Source of the DNA: Arthrobacter sp. Leaf337
Lineage (GTDB): Bacteria > Actinomycetota > Actinomycetes > Actinomycetales > Micrococcaceae
Assembly: GCF_001423745.1 (NCBI RefSeq)
Contig: NZ_LMPC01000006.1
Location: 97,922 to 161,921 of the forward strand
Direction: 5' to 3'
Length of the DNA: 64,000 bases
The notes below the pieces were generated by a model. It searched no databases and was not told the DNA's origin. It was given only the letters and a program-made list of their open reading frames with translations. Shown here piece after piece: positions 17,761 to 26,214 of the stretch; position 1 is the first letter of the stretch, and every line of letters begins with the position of its first letter. The position numbers were made by a program, and so were the translations under genes.

Positions 17761-18510
17761 GACGCCGTATTCAAGGCCTTGGCCGACTCCACCCGTCGCG
17801 ACCTTCTGGATGAGCTCTTCGCGAATGACGGGCAGACCCTCCACGCCCTCGAGGCGCACTTCGACATGACGCGCTACGGAGTCATGAAGCACCTCAGGAT
17901 CCTGGAGGAAGCCGGCCTGGTGGTGACCCGTCGTCGGGGGCGGGAGAAACTCCATTTCCTGAATCCGGTGCCCATCCGGCTGGTCCACGACCGCTGGGTG
18001 AGCAAGTACGCCGAACCATGGGCCGCTGGCCTCAGCGACCTCAAAACCAGATTGGAAAGTCCCATGGAAAAGATCTTCGAAATCTATATCAAGACCACCC
18101 CGGAGCGGCTTTGGGAGGCCATCACGGACGGGGAGATCCGCAGCAAATACCAGTTCGGGTCCGTCATCACCTCCGACTGGACACCGGGCGGCCGGTTCGA
18201 GATGGGCAATCCCAAAGCCGGGGAGCTCCTGGGTGAGGGCGAGAACCTGGAGGTTGACCCGCCGCGCCGGCTCGTCCAGAGCATGCGGGCCCTGTGGGGC
18301 GAGGACGTCAAGGCCGAAGGCACCTCGCGGGTCACCTGGGAGATCGAGCCGGTGGGCGATTCCTGCCGATTGACCGTCACGCACGACCAGCTGCGCGAAG
18401 GCGCCAACGACCAGCTCTACGGCGGCTGGCCGATGATCCTCTCGGGCCTGAAGACCTGGCTGGAAACCGGCGAGCTACTCACTACGCCCGGCTCACTGAT
18501 GTACACCTAA
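17758..18510 (+). CDS. ArsR-type winged helix fused to an SRPBCC domain
   Basis: Two-domain protein of 250 residues. Residues 1-100 form an ArsR-family winged helix: DAVFKALADSTRRDLLDEL, MTRYGVMKHLRILEEAGLV and a wing RRRGREKLHFLNP. From Met102 (MEKIFEIYIKTTPERLWEAI) to the end is an AHSA1-like SRPBCC ligand pocket. No metal-binding cysteine pair is present, so the signal is probably a small hydrophobic ligand. The GTG start matches the predicted transcription start. The fusion is a known architecture, and the operator in its own promoter suggests autorepression relieved by ligand. Confidence 0.9.
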   Translation: MDAVFKALADSTRRDLLDELFANDGQTLHALEAHFDMTRYGVMKHLRILEEAGLVVTRRRGREKLHFLNPVPIRLVHDRWVSKYAEPWAAGLSDLKTRLESPMEKIFEIYIKTTPERLWEAITDGEIRSKYQFGSVITSDWTPGGRFEMGNPKAGELLGEGENLEVDPPRRLVQSMRALWGEDVKAEGTSRVTWEIEPVGDSCRLTVTHDQLREGANDQLYGGWPMILSGLKTWLETGELLTTPGSLMYT

Positions 18511-18530
18511 GGTGACCGGGCTCAGGTGAC

Positions 18531-18556
18531 CGGCGGCACCCAACCGGGTGCCGCCG
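18531..18556. terminator. bidirectional hairpin between convergent genes
   Basis: Perfect 11-bp arms, CGGCGGCACCC (18531-18541) and GGGTGCCGCCG (18546-18556), enclose the loop AACC. On the + strand the stem is followed by a T-containing stretch (tcgtactttt). It sits between the stops of the ArsR-SRPBCC gene and the GYD gene, so it can serve both. Confidence 0.8.
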
Positions 18557-18586
18557 TCGTACTTTTCCGCTAGTTCCCTTGCCGGG

Positions 18587-18907
18587 CTACTGCCCCGGCG
18601 CACGGTAGGACGGTGTCTTCTTGGCCGCCTCGTCGATGTCTTCCGGCGTCATGAGCGGCTTCAGGCGGACGTTCACGGAGCCTGTCGAATTGATCATCAG
18701 CGAAAGGGCTGCGGCGTCGGCCTGGCTGGGGGCGTCAAAAACCCCGAGGACATCAGTGTCCCCGAAGGCGTAGTAAAAGCTCTCGAGCGATCCCCCCACG
18801 GAGTCGAGCGCCTGGACCAGCGCCTCACGCCGCTTGGTGCCACCTTCGCGCATGAGCCCCTTGATTCCCTCGCCCACGTAGTTCGCTTCGAACAGATATT
18901 TGGTCAT
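18587..18907 (-). CDS. GYD domain protein
   Basis: Small protein of 106 residues with the ferredoxin-like GYD domain: YLFEANYVGEGIKGLMREGGTKRREA, then GGSLESFYYAFGDTDVLGVFDAPS and INSTGSVNVRLKPLMTPEDID. Function of the family is not established. The start MTKYLFEANY at 18907 has AGGAAAG upstream; the longer frame to 19030 runs through the AraC remnant region and is not coding. Confidence 0.85.
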   Translation of the reverse strand: MTKYLFEANYVGEGIKGLMREGGTKRREALVQALDSVGGSLESFYYAFGDTDVLGVFDAPSQADAAALSLMINSTGSVNVRLKPLMTPEDIDEAAKKTPSYRAPGQ

Positions 18908-19020
18908 GGTCTTTCCTGTCTTGGAGCGGGTCCCCGGAGTGGGGCCGTGCGCACAGCGTAGGCTCACTTCCCGGCACTGACAACGGGTTCCGGAAAGATG
19001 CTGCGGAACGGGAGAGCGGG

Positions 19021-19224
19021 CTTGAACCACACCTCGCGGCGGGTCCGGCGGCAGACCTCGCGGCGATCGCTGCCGAGCTCGGCTACACCGATCATGCCCA
19101 TCTGACGAACGACTTCCAAAGGACCCTGGGATTCACGCCCAGCACCTACCGGCGGTCAGTCCGCCAAGACCAGGCAGGGCGCCAGGCCGGGAATCAGGAT
19201 AGCCCCGGCACGCCGTCGCGTTAG
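19021..19224 (+). pseudogene. C-terminal remnant of an AraC-family regulator
   Basis: The + strand encodes, in one frame, LAAIAAELGYTDHAHLTNDF followed by QRTLGFTPSTYRRS and a short tail to a TAG at 19222-19224. This is the second helix-turn-helix and signature of AraC/XylS activators (AAELGYTD…FQRTLGFTPSTYR). Upstream in the same frame no plausible first HTH, sensor domain or start is found; the adjacent bases belong to the 5' side of the GYD gene. It is therefore a fragment left by deletion. The remainder of 18908-19267 shows nothing else. Confidence 0.65.
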
Positions 19225-19267
19225 CATTGGTCCCACCACGTCTGACCACGCCTGACCAGGAGAGCGC

Positions 19268-19732
19268 ATGACGCACATCGTTGACTTCGAGAACGTTTCT
19301 ACTGCCGGCTTGGAATCGTCGCCGGTCGCCGACGCCGCCGCCGGATTGCGCGCCAATGAGGCCCGCTATTTCCGGAACAAGTACAACCACGTCTTCACCG
19401 TGAGCCCTGCCGGCGAGGTTCCGGAGGTGGTGGACCGGGTGAGCCGGATCCTCCGGGACGAGCGCGACATCGTCATCGGATCACGCCCCCTGGAAGCAAC
19501 CGACTTCGAAGTCGACGGTTTGCGGATGTCCTACGTTTTCTACGAGTCGGGGCTGTCGATCAACGTCATGTACAGCATCGAGGACGGCGGGAAGCGAGCC
19601 GTGGGGTTCAAACTTGCCGACGGCATGGACATTCCGGAGGAACTGGCGTCACGCTTCAAGTTCGCCCGCCAGAAATCAAAGCTGGCAGGCGTCATCCGCG
19701 GCTCCTACTTCGTGATCAAGGGCGAGTACTGA
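19268..19732 (+). CDS. hypothetical protein
   Basis: Soluble protein of 154 residues that I do not recognise. AGGAGAG lies seven bases before the ATG, so it is very likely a real gene. It lacks signal peptide and membrane segments, is mixed alpha/beta in appearance, and has a basic C-terminal third (FKFARQKSKLAGVIRGSYFVIKG written here in part: ARQKSKLAGVIRG). The VOC-family gene follows 15 bases later on the same strand, suggesting co-expression. Confidence 0.75.
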   Translation: MTHIVDFENVSTAGLESSPVADAAAGLRANEARYFRNKYNHVFTVSPAGEVPEVVDRVSRILRDERDIVIGSRPLEATDFEVDGLRMSYVFYESGLSINVMYSIEDGGKRAVGFKLADGMDIPEELASRFKFARQKSKLAGVIRGSYFVIKGEY

Positions 19733-19747
19733 CAGGAGGTTGCTCTC

Positions 19748-20188
19748 ATGGCACACATACAACGTTTCGACCATGTCGGCATCACCGTCGCCGACCTCGA
19801 TGCGGTGACGGCCTTCTTCGTCGGGCTGGGTCTCGAGGTCGAGGGCCGGACGTTCGTGGAGGGCGAGTTCCTGGACACTGTCTGCGGCATCCCGGACTCC
19901 CGCACCGAGATCGTCATGCTGCGCCCGCCCGGCGGTGGTGCCGGGCTGGAGCTCGCGAGCTTCGTCCGGCCCGCCCACGAGCCCGGGTCGCCCGCCGCGA
20001 TGGCCAACGAGCTGGGGCTGCGCAACGTGTCCTTCGAGGTCGACGACCTCCAGTCGGCGGTGGATGGGCTGGCCGCGGACGGCTACCGGCTGGTCGGCGG
20101 CATCGGCCAGTACGAGAACAGCTGGCGGATGGCGTACGTACGCGGCCCGGAGGGGATCATCGTTTCCCTCGCCGAGCGGATCGGCTGA
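19748..20188 (+). CDS. VOC-family (glyoxalase-like) protein
   Basis: Vicinal-oxygen-chelate fold of 146 residues, made of two beta-alpha-beta-beta-beta repeats: RFDHVGITVADLDAVTAFF…LGLEVEG and LRNVSFEVDDLQSAVDGLAA…GPEGIIVSLAERI. The metal ligands expected at the strand starts are His9 in the first repeat and Glu in GLELA and SLAE; the second-repeat His position is Asn (RNVSF), so the metal site may be incomplete. AGGAGG before the start is strong. The substrate is unknown. Confidence 0.88.
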   Translation: MAHIQRFDHVGITVADLDAVTAFFVGLGLEVEGRTFVEGEFLDTVCGIPDSRTEIVMLRPPGGGAGLELASFVRPAHEPGSPAAMANELGLRNVSFEVDDLQSAVDGLAADGYRLVGGIGQYENSWRMAYVRGPEGIIVSLAERIG

Positions 20189-20196
20189 AGGTGGTT

Positions 20197-20225
20197 CTGA
20201 CAGACCCTGCCTGGCGGTATATAAA
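20197..20225 (+). promoter_or_regulatory. promoter of the 20302 MFS gene
   Basis: -35 CTGACA (20197-20202), a 17-base spacer and -10 TATAAA (20220-20225, within an AT-rich TATATAAAT) form a near-consensus housekeeping promoter. Transcription would begin near 20232. It lies directly after the VOC stop codon. Confidence 0.6.
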
Positions 20226-20301
20226 TCAGGTAATTTGAGTGGAGGACACCGGCAACTGGCGCCGCAGTCCTTCCCCACTCCCTGAAAAGGACTCTTCACC
20301 C

Positions 20302-21615
20302 GTGCCTCCCGCGACCTCCGTTTCTGCACGCGACCGCATGCCCTTCGGCGCGCTGCTGGTGCTGTCGATGATCGGCTTCACCGCCATCACCACCGAGCTG
20401 CTGCCCTCCGGCCTGCTCCCCCAGATCAGCGCCGGCCTCAACGTGTCCGAGCCCGTGGCTGGCTACCTCACCGCCGGATACGCCGCCATCATCGTGGCCA
20501 CGGTGATCCCGGCCGCGATGCTGCTCGCCCGCATCCCCCGCCACACCCTGCTGATAGGGCTCGTCCTGACCTTTGCCATCAGCAACGCCCTCGTTGGCCT
20601 GGTGTCCGACTTCGGCGCCGCCCTCGCTGCGAGGCTGGTGGGCGGCATTGCCCACGGCCTGCTCTGGACCGCGATGGCCCCCTTCGTGGCGCGCATCGTT
20701 CCGGCCCACAAGGTGGGCAAGGCCATGGCCATCGTCTTCAGCGGCAACAGCCTGGGCCTGGCCATCGGAGCCCCGCTGGGAACCGCTTTGGGCGGGCTGA
20801 TCGGCTGGCGGGCGTCCTTCCTCCTGCTCGCGGGCGCCGGCGTCGTCCTCGCGGGCCTGGCCATGTGGCTGCTGCCTGCTGTCCGCCGGATCCCGGATGC
20901 CCCTCGGCCGTCGCTGCGCAAGGCAATAGGCCAGCCCGGCGTGAAATCGGTGGCAATCGCCTGGCCGCTGATGCTCATGGCCCACTTCGCGCTGTTCACG
21001 TTCATCGCGCCGTTCCTCCGCGAGGCCGGCCTGCCTGACTACACAATCACCCTCTCCCTCACCGTCCTGGGATTCTCCGGGCTGGTGGGCATCTGGATCG
21101 CCGGCATCACCGTGGACATGCGGCCTCGCCGTTCACTGCTGATTACGACGGCGATAATCGCCGCCGCGTACCTCCTCCTCCCGCTGGGCGGCAGGACCGT
21201 CCCCGGCGCCCTCGTGCTCATGGCGGTGTGGGGTGCGGCCTTCGGAGCGATCGGCATCTACAACCAGTCGGCCATCCTTCGCGCCGGCAGGGAGTACCGG
21301 GAAGCTGCCAACGGCCTGACCGTGCTGACAATCCAGTTGGGTATCACCATCGGCGCGCTGTACGGCGCGGCTGCCCTCACGACGGCGGGCCCGCTGATGG
21401 TGCCGGTCGCTGCTGCGGTGCCTGTCGCCGTCGCGCTGGCGCTTGTGGTGACCGGGCGCAAGCACGCCTACCCGCCGGGGCCGAAGGAAGCGGGGTTCGT
21501 TGCGGCTGAAAAGTCGGCGGCGGGCGCACCGGTCCCGGACGCGGCCGACGCCGCTGTTTCAGCGGACGCGCGTGCCGATGCGCCGGCCGAGGCGGGCGTG
21601 ACCGCGCGCCCATAG
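20302..21615 (+). CDS. MFS transporter (DHA1 family, AraJ/YdhP-like)
   Basis: Twelve-helix exporter of 437 residues. Typical segments are LLPSGLLPQISAGLNVSEPVAGYL near the start, the motif region ARIPRHTLLIG, and VGGIAHGLLWTAMAPFVARIVP. I prefer the GTG at 20302, because AAAAGGA lies ten bases upstream and the predicted transcript starts near 20232. A GTG at 20239 would add 21 residues but leave almost no leader. After the last helix there is a ~45-residue Ala/Asp/Pro-rich cytoplasmic tail, unusual in length. It probably exports drugs, sugars or metabolites. Confidence 0.88.
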   Translation: MPPATSVSARDRMPFGALLVLSMIGFTAITTELLPSGLLPQISAGLNVSEPVAGYLTAGYAAIIVATVIPAAMLLARIPRHTLLIGLVLTFAISNALVGLVSDFGAALAARLVGGIAHGLLWTAMAPFVARIVPAHKVGKAMAIVFSGNSLGLAIGAPLGTALGGLIGWRASFLLLAGAGVVLAGLAMWLLPAVRRIPDAPRPSLRKAIGQPGVKSVAIAWPLMLMAHFALFTFIAPFLREAGLPDYTITLSLTVLGFSGLVGIWIAGITVDMRPRRSLLITTAIIAAAYLLLPLGGRTVPGALVLMAVWGAAFGAIGIYNQSAILRAGREYREAANGLTVLTIQLGITIGALYGAAALTTAGPLMVPVAAAVPVAVALALVVTGRKHAYPPGPKEAGFVAAEKSAAGAPVPDAADAAVSADARADAPAEAGVTARP

Positions 21616-21629
21616 ACTCGCGGGCAACG

Positions 21630-21698
21630 GTGCGGCACCGCCACGGGACGGTGCCGCACGTGATGCTTCCCGCCGTCGGCTAGGAGCGGCGGCGGGAA
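21630..21698. terminator. two tandem hairpins between convergent genes
   Basis: Hairpin one has perfect 11-bp arms, GTGCGGCACCG (21630-21640) and CGGTGCCGCAC (21649-21659). Hairpin two has 9-bp arms, TTCCCGCCG (21667-21675) and CGGCGGGAA (21690-21698), followed by ACTCTTTC on the + strand. They separate the MFS gene from the convergent SnoaL-like gene; each may serve one direction. Confidence 0.75.
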
Positions 21699-21721
21699 AC
21701 TCTTTCGACCCGAAAACTATG

Positions 21722-22159
21722 TCACCCGGCGCTCGCGCCCGTTGTCTGGGACGGGACGGCCCCGATCTGCTGCATGAGGCTCAGCGTGTCGGAGGAGCCC
21801 CAGTGCTCGGCCACCTTCCCGTCCTGGATGCGGATGATGTCCGCGCTGCTGAATTGCACGCTCTTGCCGCTTGGCGGAACACCAAGGAACTCGCCCGTGT
21901 GCGTGCCGGACAGCACCACGTGACCAGCCTCAAGATCGCCCTCGGCCAATGTCGGATCAAGTTTGACGGTGAGGTCGGGGAACGCCGTGCGGATGGCGTT
22001 GGTGTAGAACTTCACGCCGTCCTTTCCCGGCGGCTGCCCTGGCATGGGGTCCTCGTGGTCCTGGATGTCGTCCAGCACATATTCATCGATCAGGGCGAGA
22101 TTTCCGCCTGCCAACACTTCTTCGTAAAACCGCCTGAGGAGTCCAGTTCCTTCAGACAT
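21722..22159 (-). CDS. SnoaL-like / ester-cyclase family protein
   Basis: Cone-shaped alpha+beta barrel of the NTF2/SnoaL superfamily, 145 residues. The pattern LLRRFYEEVLAGGNLALIDEYVLDDIQDHEDP, GVKFYTNAIRTAFPDLTVKLD and FLGVPPSGKSVQFSSADIIRIQDGKVAEHWGSSDTLSLMQQIG is typical of the ester cyclase group (each quoted segment is broken up by variable residues). Such proteins bind or isomerise small hydrophobic molecules. No polyketide genes are nearby, so it is probably a general small-molecule enzyme. The gene ends beside the paired hairpins. Confidence 0.85.
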   Translation of the reverse strand: MSEGTGLLRRFYEEVLAGGNLALIDEYVLDDIQDHEDPMPGQPPGKDGVKFYTNAIRTAFPDLTVKLDPTLAEGDLEAGHVVLSGTHTGEFLGVPPSGKSVQFSSADIIRIQDGKVAEHWGSSDTLSLMQQIGAVPSQTTGASAG

Positions 22160-22237
22160 TGTCGGCTCCTTTGTTCGGTGAGACCTTTGGATATTTCCCC
22201 CGGTCCATGGCCGCCGGCGCTCAGCGACGGCGGCGCG

Positions 22238-23074
22238 TTACATGCCCATCCCGACCATCGCCGCGGGGGTGAGGGCAACGCCGAGCGCAATCACGGCGAG
22301 TGCCACCGCAACGGAGCGGTTGGCCAGCTGTTTCCAGGGCAGCATCTTCTCCGCGGCGATGAAGGCACCGATCAGTGCCATCCAGCCGATGCTCATCACC
22401 CCGAGGGCGAACAGGGCAACCATCAGCGCCCAGCAGCACGCGACGCACCAGGCCCCGTGCTCCACTCCCATCACCAGCGCGCCCCGGTAGCCGGGCCGCA
22501 TGCGGTGCAGGATGAAATCCATGGGCGTCCGGCATTTCATCAGGCTGACATTCTTGGCGGGGGTCAGCTGATAGACCGCCGCGACCAGGATCACCCCGGC
22601 TGCCAGGTAACGTCCACCCTGGTCCGAGCCGAAGAGCCCGGGAGCCAGCGACGCCACCGACATATACAGCGAGTAGGCCACCAGCCCGAAGGCGGTCCAT
22701 GCCAGCAGGTAGCCAGCCACGAACACCGCTGTTGCCCCGGCAGGCGCGTACCGTCCCGTTTCTCTCCGGTGCCGCTGGATCCGGTCATAGGCCACCACCA
22801 TGGGCGCCACTGACGGGAACATCATGGCCGCCAGCATCACCACCCATGTGGCGACGAAAAACCCCAGCGGCCCCGGGTCCGTCCAGCGGCCCATGTCCAT
22901 CCCGCTCAGCTGGGTTGAGGTGAGGATCCAGCTCGCTGCTGCGAGGACCAGAAGGATGGCGACGAGCCCGGCTTCCCGTGGGTCGATCCGGGAGGCCGCC
23001 TTGGCGTATGCCGGAGAGTGGGCGTGCGCCACCGGCTGCACGCCCACTCTCCTAAACAGCTTCCGGTGGTACAT
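22238..23074 (-). CDS. DUF2182 integral membrane protein
   Basis: Polytopic membrane protein of 278 residues with about six to seven helices. Family features are the MDMGRWTDPGPLGFF loop, MMFPSVAPMVVAYDRI and the Cys/His/Met-rich segment MGVEHGAWCVACCWALM, which looks like a metal site inside the membrane. The start MYHRKLFRR at 23074 follows the stop of the DUF1326 gene by 10 bases; the longer frame would overlap that gene. DUF2182 and DUF1326 genes often sit together, implying one membrane system, but its chemistry is unknown. Confidence 0.86.
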   Translation of the reverse strand: MYHRKLFRRVGVQPVAHAHSPAYAKAASRIDPREAGLVAILLVLAAASWILTSTQLSGMDMGRWTDPGPLGFFVATWVVMLAAMMFPSVAPMVVAYDRIQRHRRETGRYAPAGATAVFVAGYLLAWTAFGLVAYSLYMSVASLAPGLFGSDQGGRYLAAGVILVAAVYQLTPAKNVSLMKCRTPMDFILHRMRPGYRGALVMGVEHGAWCVACCWALMVALFALGVMSIGWMALIGAFIAAEKMLPWKQLANRSVAVALAVIALGVALTPAAMVGMGM

Positions 23075-23084
23075 CGGGCGGGCC

Positions 23085-23702
23085 TTAGCCGCGGCCCTTG
23101 GGAGCGCCCTCAGCCATTTCGCTGGCGAAGGTGAAGTCGGACGTCTCGCCATACACGCCGTCGAACTCCATGCCGAAGCGTTCCGGGTGCCCCGGTCCCT
23201 TGCCGATCCGGAACTCCGGGGCAAAGCCGAACATCGCGTTCTTCACGGTGGTCACGCCGCCGTCGGGGCCGGGCAACGGCTCGAAGGTGACAACCACGCG
23301 GCCCGCCACCGAGGCGGACGGCGTATCCCCGTCGGAGAACGAGACACTGGCGCGTTCCAGTCCCAGCCAGTCGCCGTACAGCGCTGCAAAGTCACCGAAC
23401 GGGCCGCCGGCCTGACCACGGAGGATGCTCTCGAGGGCGTCCACCTGGGCGTCCGAAGCACCCTCGTCGACGACAGCCCCCACTTTCCAACCGCCTGCGG
23501 AAAGGTTGGTTGGGAACCAGTTGAAGAACGCGAAGTCGACGCCGGACAGGTCCGTTTCATCCATCGTCCCGGTCGCGATATGGAACACGTTGAAGCCGCG
23601 GCACTCGCCGTCCGGGCCGGTGGGCACGCCGTCCACGGGGCACGGGCAGATCAACGAGCAAGTGCAATTGCCAACGTATGTTCCCGAAATTTCCCAAGTC
23701 AC
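23085..23702 (-). CDS. DUF1326 protein
   Basis: Soluble protein of 205 residues. The N-terminus carries a dense cysteine cluster, NCTCSLICPCP, with Cys13, Cys15, Cys19 and Cys21 and a further Cys34; this is the family hallmark and suggests metal or redox chemistry. The rest is beta-rich (for example FAFFNWFPTNLSAGGWKVGAVV). The start is a GTG at 23702 with an excellent GAGGAGGG upstream. It is the first gene of a two-gene operon with the DUF2182 membrane protein. Confidence 0.86.
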   Translation of the reverse strand: MTWEISGTYVGNCTCSLICPCPVDGVPTGPDGECRGFNVFHIATGTMDETDLSGVDFAFFNWFPTNLSAGGWKVGAVVDEGASDAQVDALESILRGQAGGPFGDFAALYGDWLGLERASVSFSDGDTPSASVAGRVVVTFEPLPGPDGGVTTVKNAMFGFAPEFRIGKGPGHPERFGMEFDGVYGETSDFTFASEMAEGAPKGRG

Positions 23703-23770
23703 AGGACCCTCCTCGCTGGCGCTGTCGCCAAGCAGAAGCGGCCCAGAGTCAGCGCCGAAAATATTGGAAT

Positions 23771-23790
23771 ACGGGGCGGAAGGGCCCCGT
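23771..23790. terminator. short GC hairpin upstream of DUF1326
   Basis: Arms ACGGGGC (23771-23777) and GCCCCGT (23784-23790) enclose six bases. It lies in the 232-base gap between the MFS gene (ending at 23935 on the minus strand) and the DUF1326 start. There is no clear U-run on the minus strand, so it may be a weak terminator of the MFS transcript or a leader structure. The rest of 23703-23934 is relatively AT-rich and probably holds the DUF1326 promoter. Confidence 0.4.
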
Positions 23791-23934
23791 TAAGGCAGAC
23801 AATATTCCCGCGCAATCTGGGTGTCAATATGGCGTGAAAACAATGAATTTGGGGCGCGGATAAGAAGTTTGGCGGGCGTGCGTGGGGGCCCTTTCAGCCA
23901 GGTTTTGGCGCTCATTCTGGGACGCGCCCACAGC

Positions 23935-25293
23935 TCATTTACGTTCCCGCCACAGCAGCGTCACGCCGAAAGCCACCGCGCCCAGCACCAGCATGGTCAG
24001 AACCATGAGGCCCCAGTTGGCCTGGTTCACGCCGCTGCCATAGAAGATGCCGATCATCACCGTGGCCGTGATGGCGCCCAGGTACCGGCAGGTCTGGAAG
24101 ATCCCGGCGGCCACCCCGCGCTCGTGCGGCTGGGTGGAGACGTACATGCCCTGGCTGGACGCGATGCTCACCACGCTCCACGGAATGCCCATCAGGGCCG
24201 TTAGCAGCAGCACCAGCGGGATGGCGAAGGAGGCGGTCAGCAGCCACATGGCTCCAGCGGCGGCCACCAGGAACAGGACCCCGGCGATCAGCACCCGCCT
24301 TACACGGAAGCGATCGATCGCACGCACCGCGAACGGCGTCGCGATCACGGACATCGCTGCCAGCGGCAGCATGAGGAGACCCACGACGCCGGGATCGTAG
24401 CCGGCCGCTTCCTGCAGCAGCTGCGGCAGGCCGAAGAACGCAAAGTAGTAGATTCCGTTGAACACGGCGAAGCCCAGGTAGACCAGGAGCAGCGGCCGGT
24501 TCCTGCCGAGCAGCCGCAGGTCCAGGAAGGGCGGGCTGAACTTCAGTTCACGCCAGACGAAGAGTGCAGCCAGCACCGTGCCGCCGGCCAACAGCCACCA
24601 GCGTGCGTCCGGCAGCACGTTCAGCAGTGCCATCATGACCAGCGTCAGGGAGCCGATGAAGCCGAGGATGCCCGGAATGTCCGAGTCTCTGAGGAGTTCG
24701 GCGGCACTGCCGCGTTCCCGGTCCTCGTCTATCGGGGCATACTTCCGGACGATGAGCAGCGCGGCCAGCGACAACGGCACATTGATCATGAACAGGGCCT
24801 GCCAGCCGACCAGGCTCACCAGCAGGCCGCCCACCACCGGTCCCACCGCCGCCGCGGACGTGTTGGCCATCTGGATCCGGCCGAGCGGCCTCGTGGACTT
24901 TACGTTGGCGGTCCGGGCCAGGGCACCGACGATGACAACGGCACTCGGATACGCCGTCGCCGTGCCCAACGCCATGACGGCCCGGGCGACGCACAGGAGG
25001 GCGAAGTTCGGAGCGAAAGGCGCCAGCGCGCAGGTGACCGCCACCAGCACCATCCCGAAATTGAACAGCCGCCGCGGCCCGAAGCGGTCCGCCAGCCGGC
25101 CCATCAGCGGCTGGCCCGCCGCGGAGGTGAGGTAGAAGGCGGTGATCACCCAGGTGACCGTGGCGACGTCGAGCCCGAAGTCCGTGCGCAGCACCACCAG
25201 GGCGACGGCGATCATGGACGAGTTCAGCGGGTTCAGGGACGTGCCCAGGCTGAGGCCGGCGACGGCGAGGGCTGTCCGGGGTTTGTTGCTCAC
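23935..25293 (-). CDS. MFS drug-type exporter (DHA2/EmrB-like)
   Basis: Membrane transporter of 452 residues with about 13-14 helices. The N-terminal LGTSLNPLNSSMIAVALVVLRTDF and WVITAFYLTSAAGQPLMGRLADRFGPRR (motif A within) are characteristic of EmrB/QacA proteins; GSLTLVMMALLN and GVAAGIFQTCRYLGAITAT in the second half fit. It is divergent from a small lipoprotein gene. Probably a proton-driven exporter of toxic organics; substrate unknown. Confidence 0.9.
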   Translation of the reverse strand: MSNKPRTALAVAGLSLGTSLNPLNSSMIAVALVVLRTDFGLDVATVTWVITAFYLTSAAGQPLMGRLADRFGPRRLFNFGMVLVAVTCALAPFAPNFALLCVARAVMALGTATAYPSAVVIVGALARTANVKSTRPLGRIQMANTSAAAVGPVVGGLLVSLVGWQALFMINVPLSLAALLIVRKYAPIDEDRERGSAAELLRDSDIPGILGFIGSLTLVMMALLNVLPDARWWLLAGGTVLAALFVWRELKFSPPFLDLRLLGRNRPLLLVYLGFAVFNGIYYFAFFGLPQLLQEAAGYDPGVVGLLMLPLAAMSVIATPFAVRAIDRFRVRRVLIAGVLFLVAAAGAMWLLTASFAIPLVLLLTALMGIPWSVVSIASSQGMYVSTQPHERGVAAGIFQTCRYLGAITATVMIGIFYGSGVNQANWGLMVLTMLVLGAVAFGVTLLWRERK

Positions 25294-25455
25294 GGAAACA
25301 GTCTGTCCCAGATCGGAGTCGGGTAGAACTACGTTACGCGGCCGGTGTTCACCCTCAGGCCAACTTCCGGCCGGGCTCTTGGCGGCCCGGCGGCGTTGAC
25401 CTGTTGTCCGCTGGACCCGTTGCTATACCGGAGAGCGAACACTAGTGTTCGGGCC

Positions 25456-26133
25456 ATGGCTGCGTCCGGGGGAACCGTTCATCATCGACTGCGCACCACT
25501 TTGTTGTCGGTGGCGTGCGTCGCCATCGTCGTCTTTACCTCAGGATGTGGCTCGCCTCCACGCGCTGGTGGTGCGGTCGTCAGCCAAACCTTCACGACGC
25601 CGTCGGCCGCCCCTTCCTCTTGCTCGCCTGCCGCACCGGCGTCCGCCGCAGGACTGTCGCCGAGCATGACACTGGCGCCGGTTCCAACGGTGCCTCCGGC
25701 CCCTTCCGGTCCAGTTACCGACGACTGCTTGACCCCGGGCGCGAAAGGAGCCGTCGCCAACCGACAGTTGGTGTGCCAGTACTTCACTTCCGGTTCGTTG
25801 ATCCCGGCTGGCGTACCCGCTGGTGAGGGACTGAGTTCAGGCGACTACGCCATCAGGTTCAGCTCCGTGGGCGGCAGTCAGTTGATGACCGTGCGGATCC
25901 CCTGCGCTTCCTTTGCGGTGAGGGTCAGCATCATCGACCAAACAATCACGCCGGATCCGGGGACGATGGAAAGTTTCGCGGACACGTGCGAGTTCCCGTG
26001 GGACCAGGAACAGCAGCGGATGGCACAGCATCTCCAGGCGCCGCTTCAGTTCGAACGAAAGGACACCGGGATCGCGCTACACAACGCCGAATGGGGAGTC
26101 ACGCTCTTCGGCACTCCCTACGAGACGCGCTAG
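25456..26133 (+). CDS. lipoprotein with META-like domain
   Basis: Predicted exported lipoprotein of 225 residues. The ATG at 25456 gives a basic N-terminus, a hydrophobic core and the lipobox TSGC near residues 29-32; the longer frame lacks this. A Ser/Pro/Ala-rich linker (about 40-85) leads to a compact C-terminal domain. In it ITPDPGTMESFADTCEFPWD, then QEQQRMAQHLQAP and LHNAEWGVTLF, resembles META/HslJ domains. That assignment is by pattern only. The function is unknown, perhaps envelope maintenance. Confidence 0.7.
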   Translation: MAASGGTVHHRLRTTLLSVACVAIVVFTSGCGSPPRAGGAVVSQTFTTPSAAPSSCSPAAPASAAGLSPSMTLAPVPTVPPAPSGPVTDDCLTPGAKGAVANRQLVCQYFTSGSLIPAGVPAGEGLSSGDYAIRFSSVGGSQLMTVRIPCASFAVRVSIIDQTITPDPGTMESFADTCEFPWDQEQQRMAQHLQAPLQFERKDTGIALHNAEWGVTLFGTPYETR

Positions 26134-26214
26134 TCCCGCTTTCCGGCTTCCCCCTGCGGGGCTCTTTGGCGGAGTAGTCGGTTAAATGTCAGACCCTTCC
26201 ACCAGACTTTGAGT

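Noticed and set aside
20239..20301. Upstream GTG start for the MFS gene
   Set aside because: It lies only seven bases after the predicted transcript start with no ribosome-binding site, while GTG 20302 has AAAAGGA at a proper distance. It remains possible if translation is leaderless.
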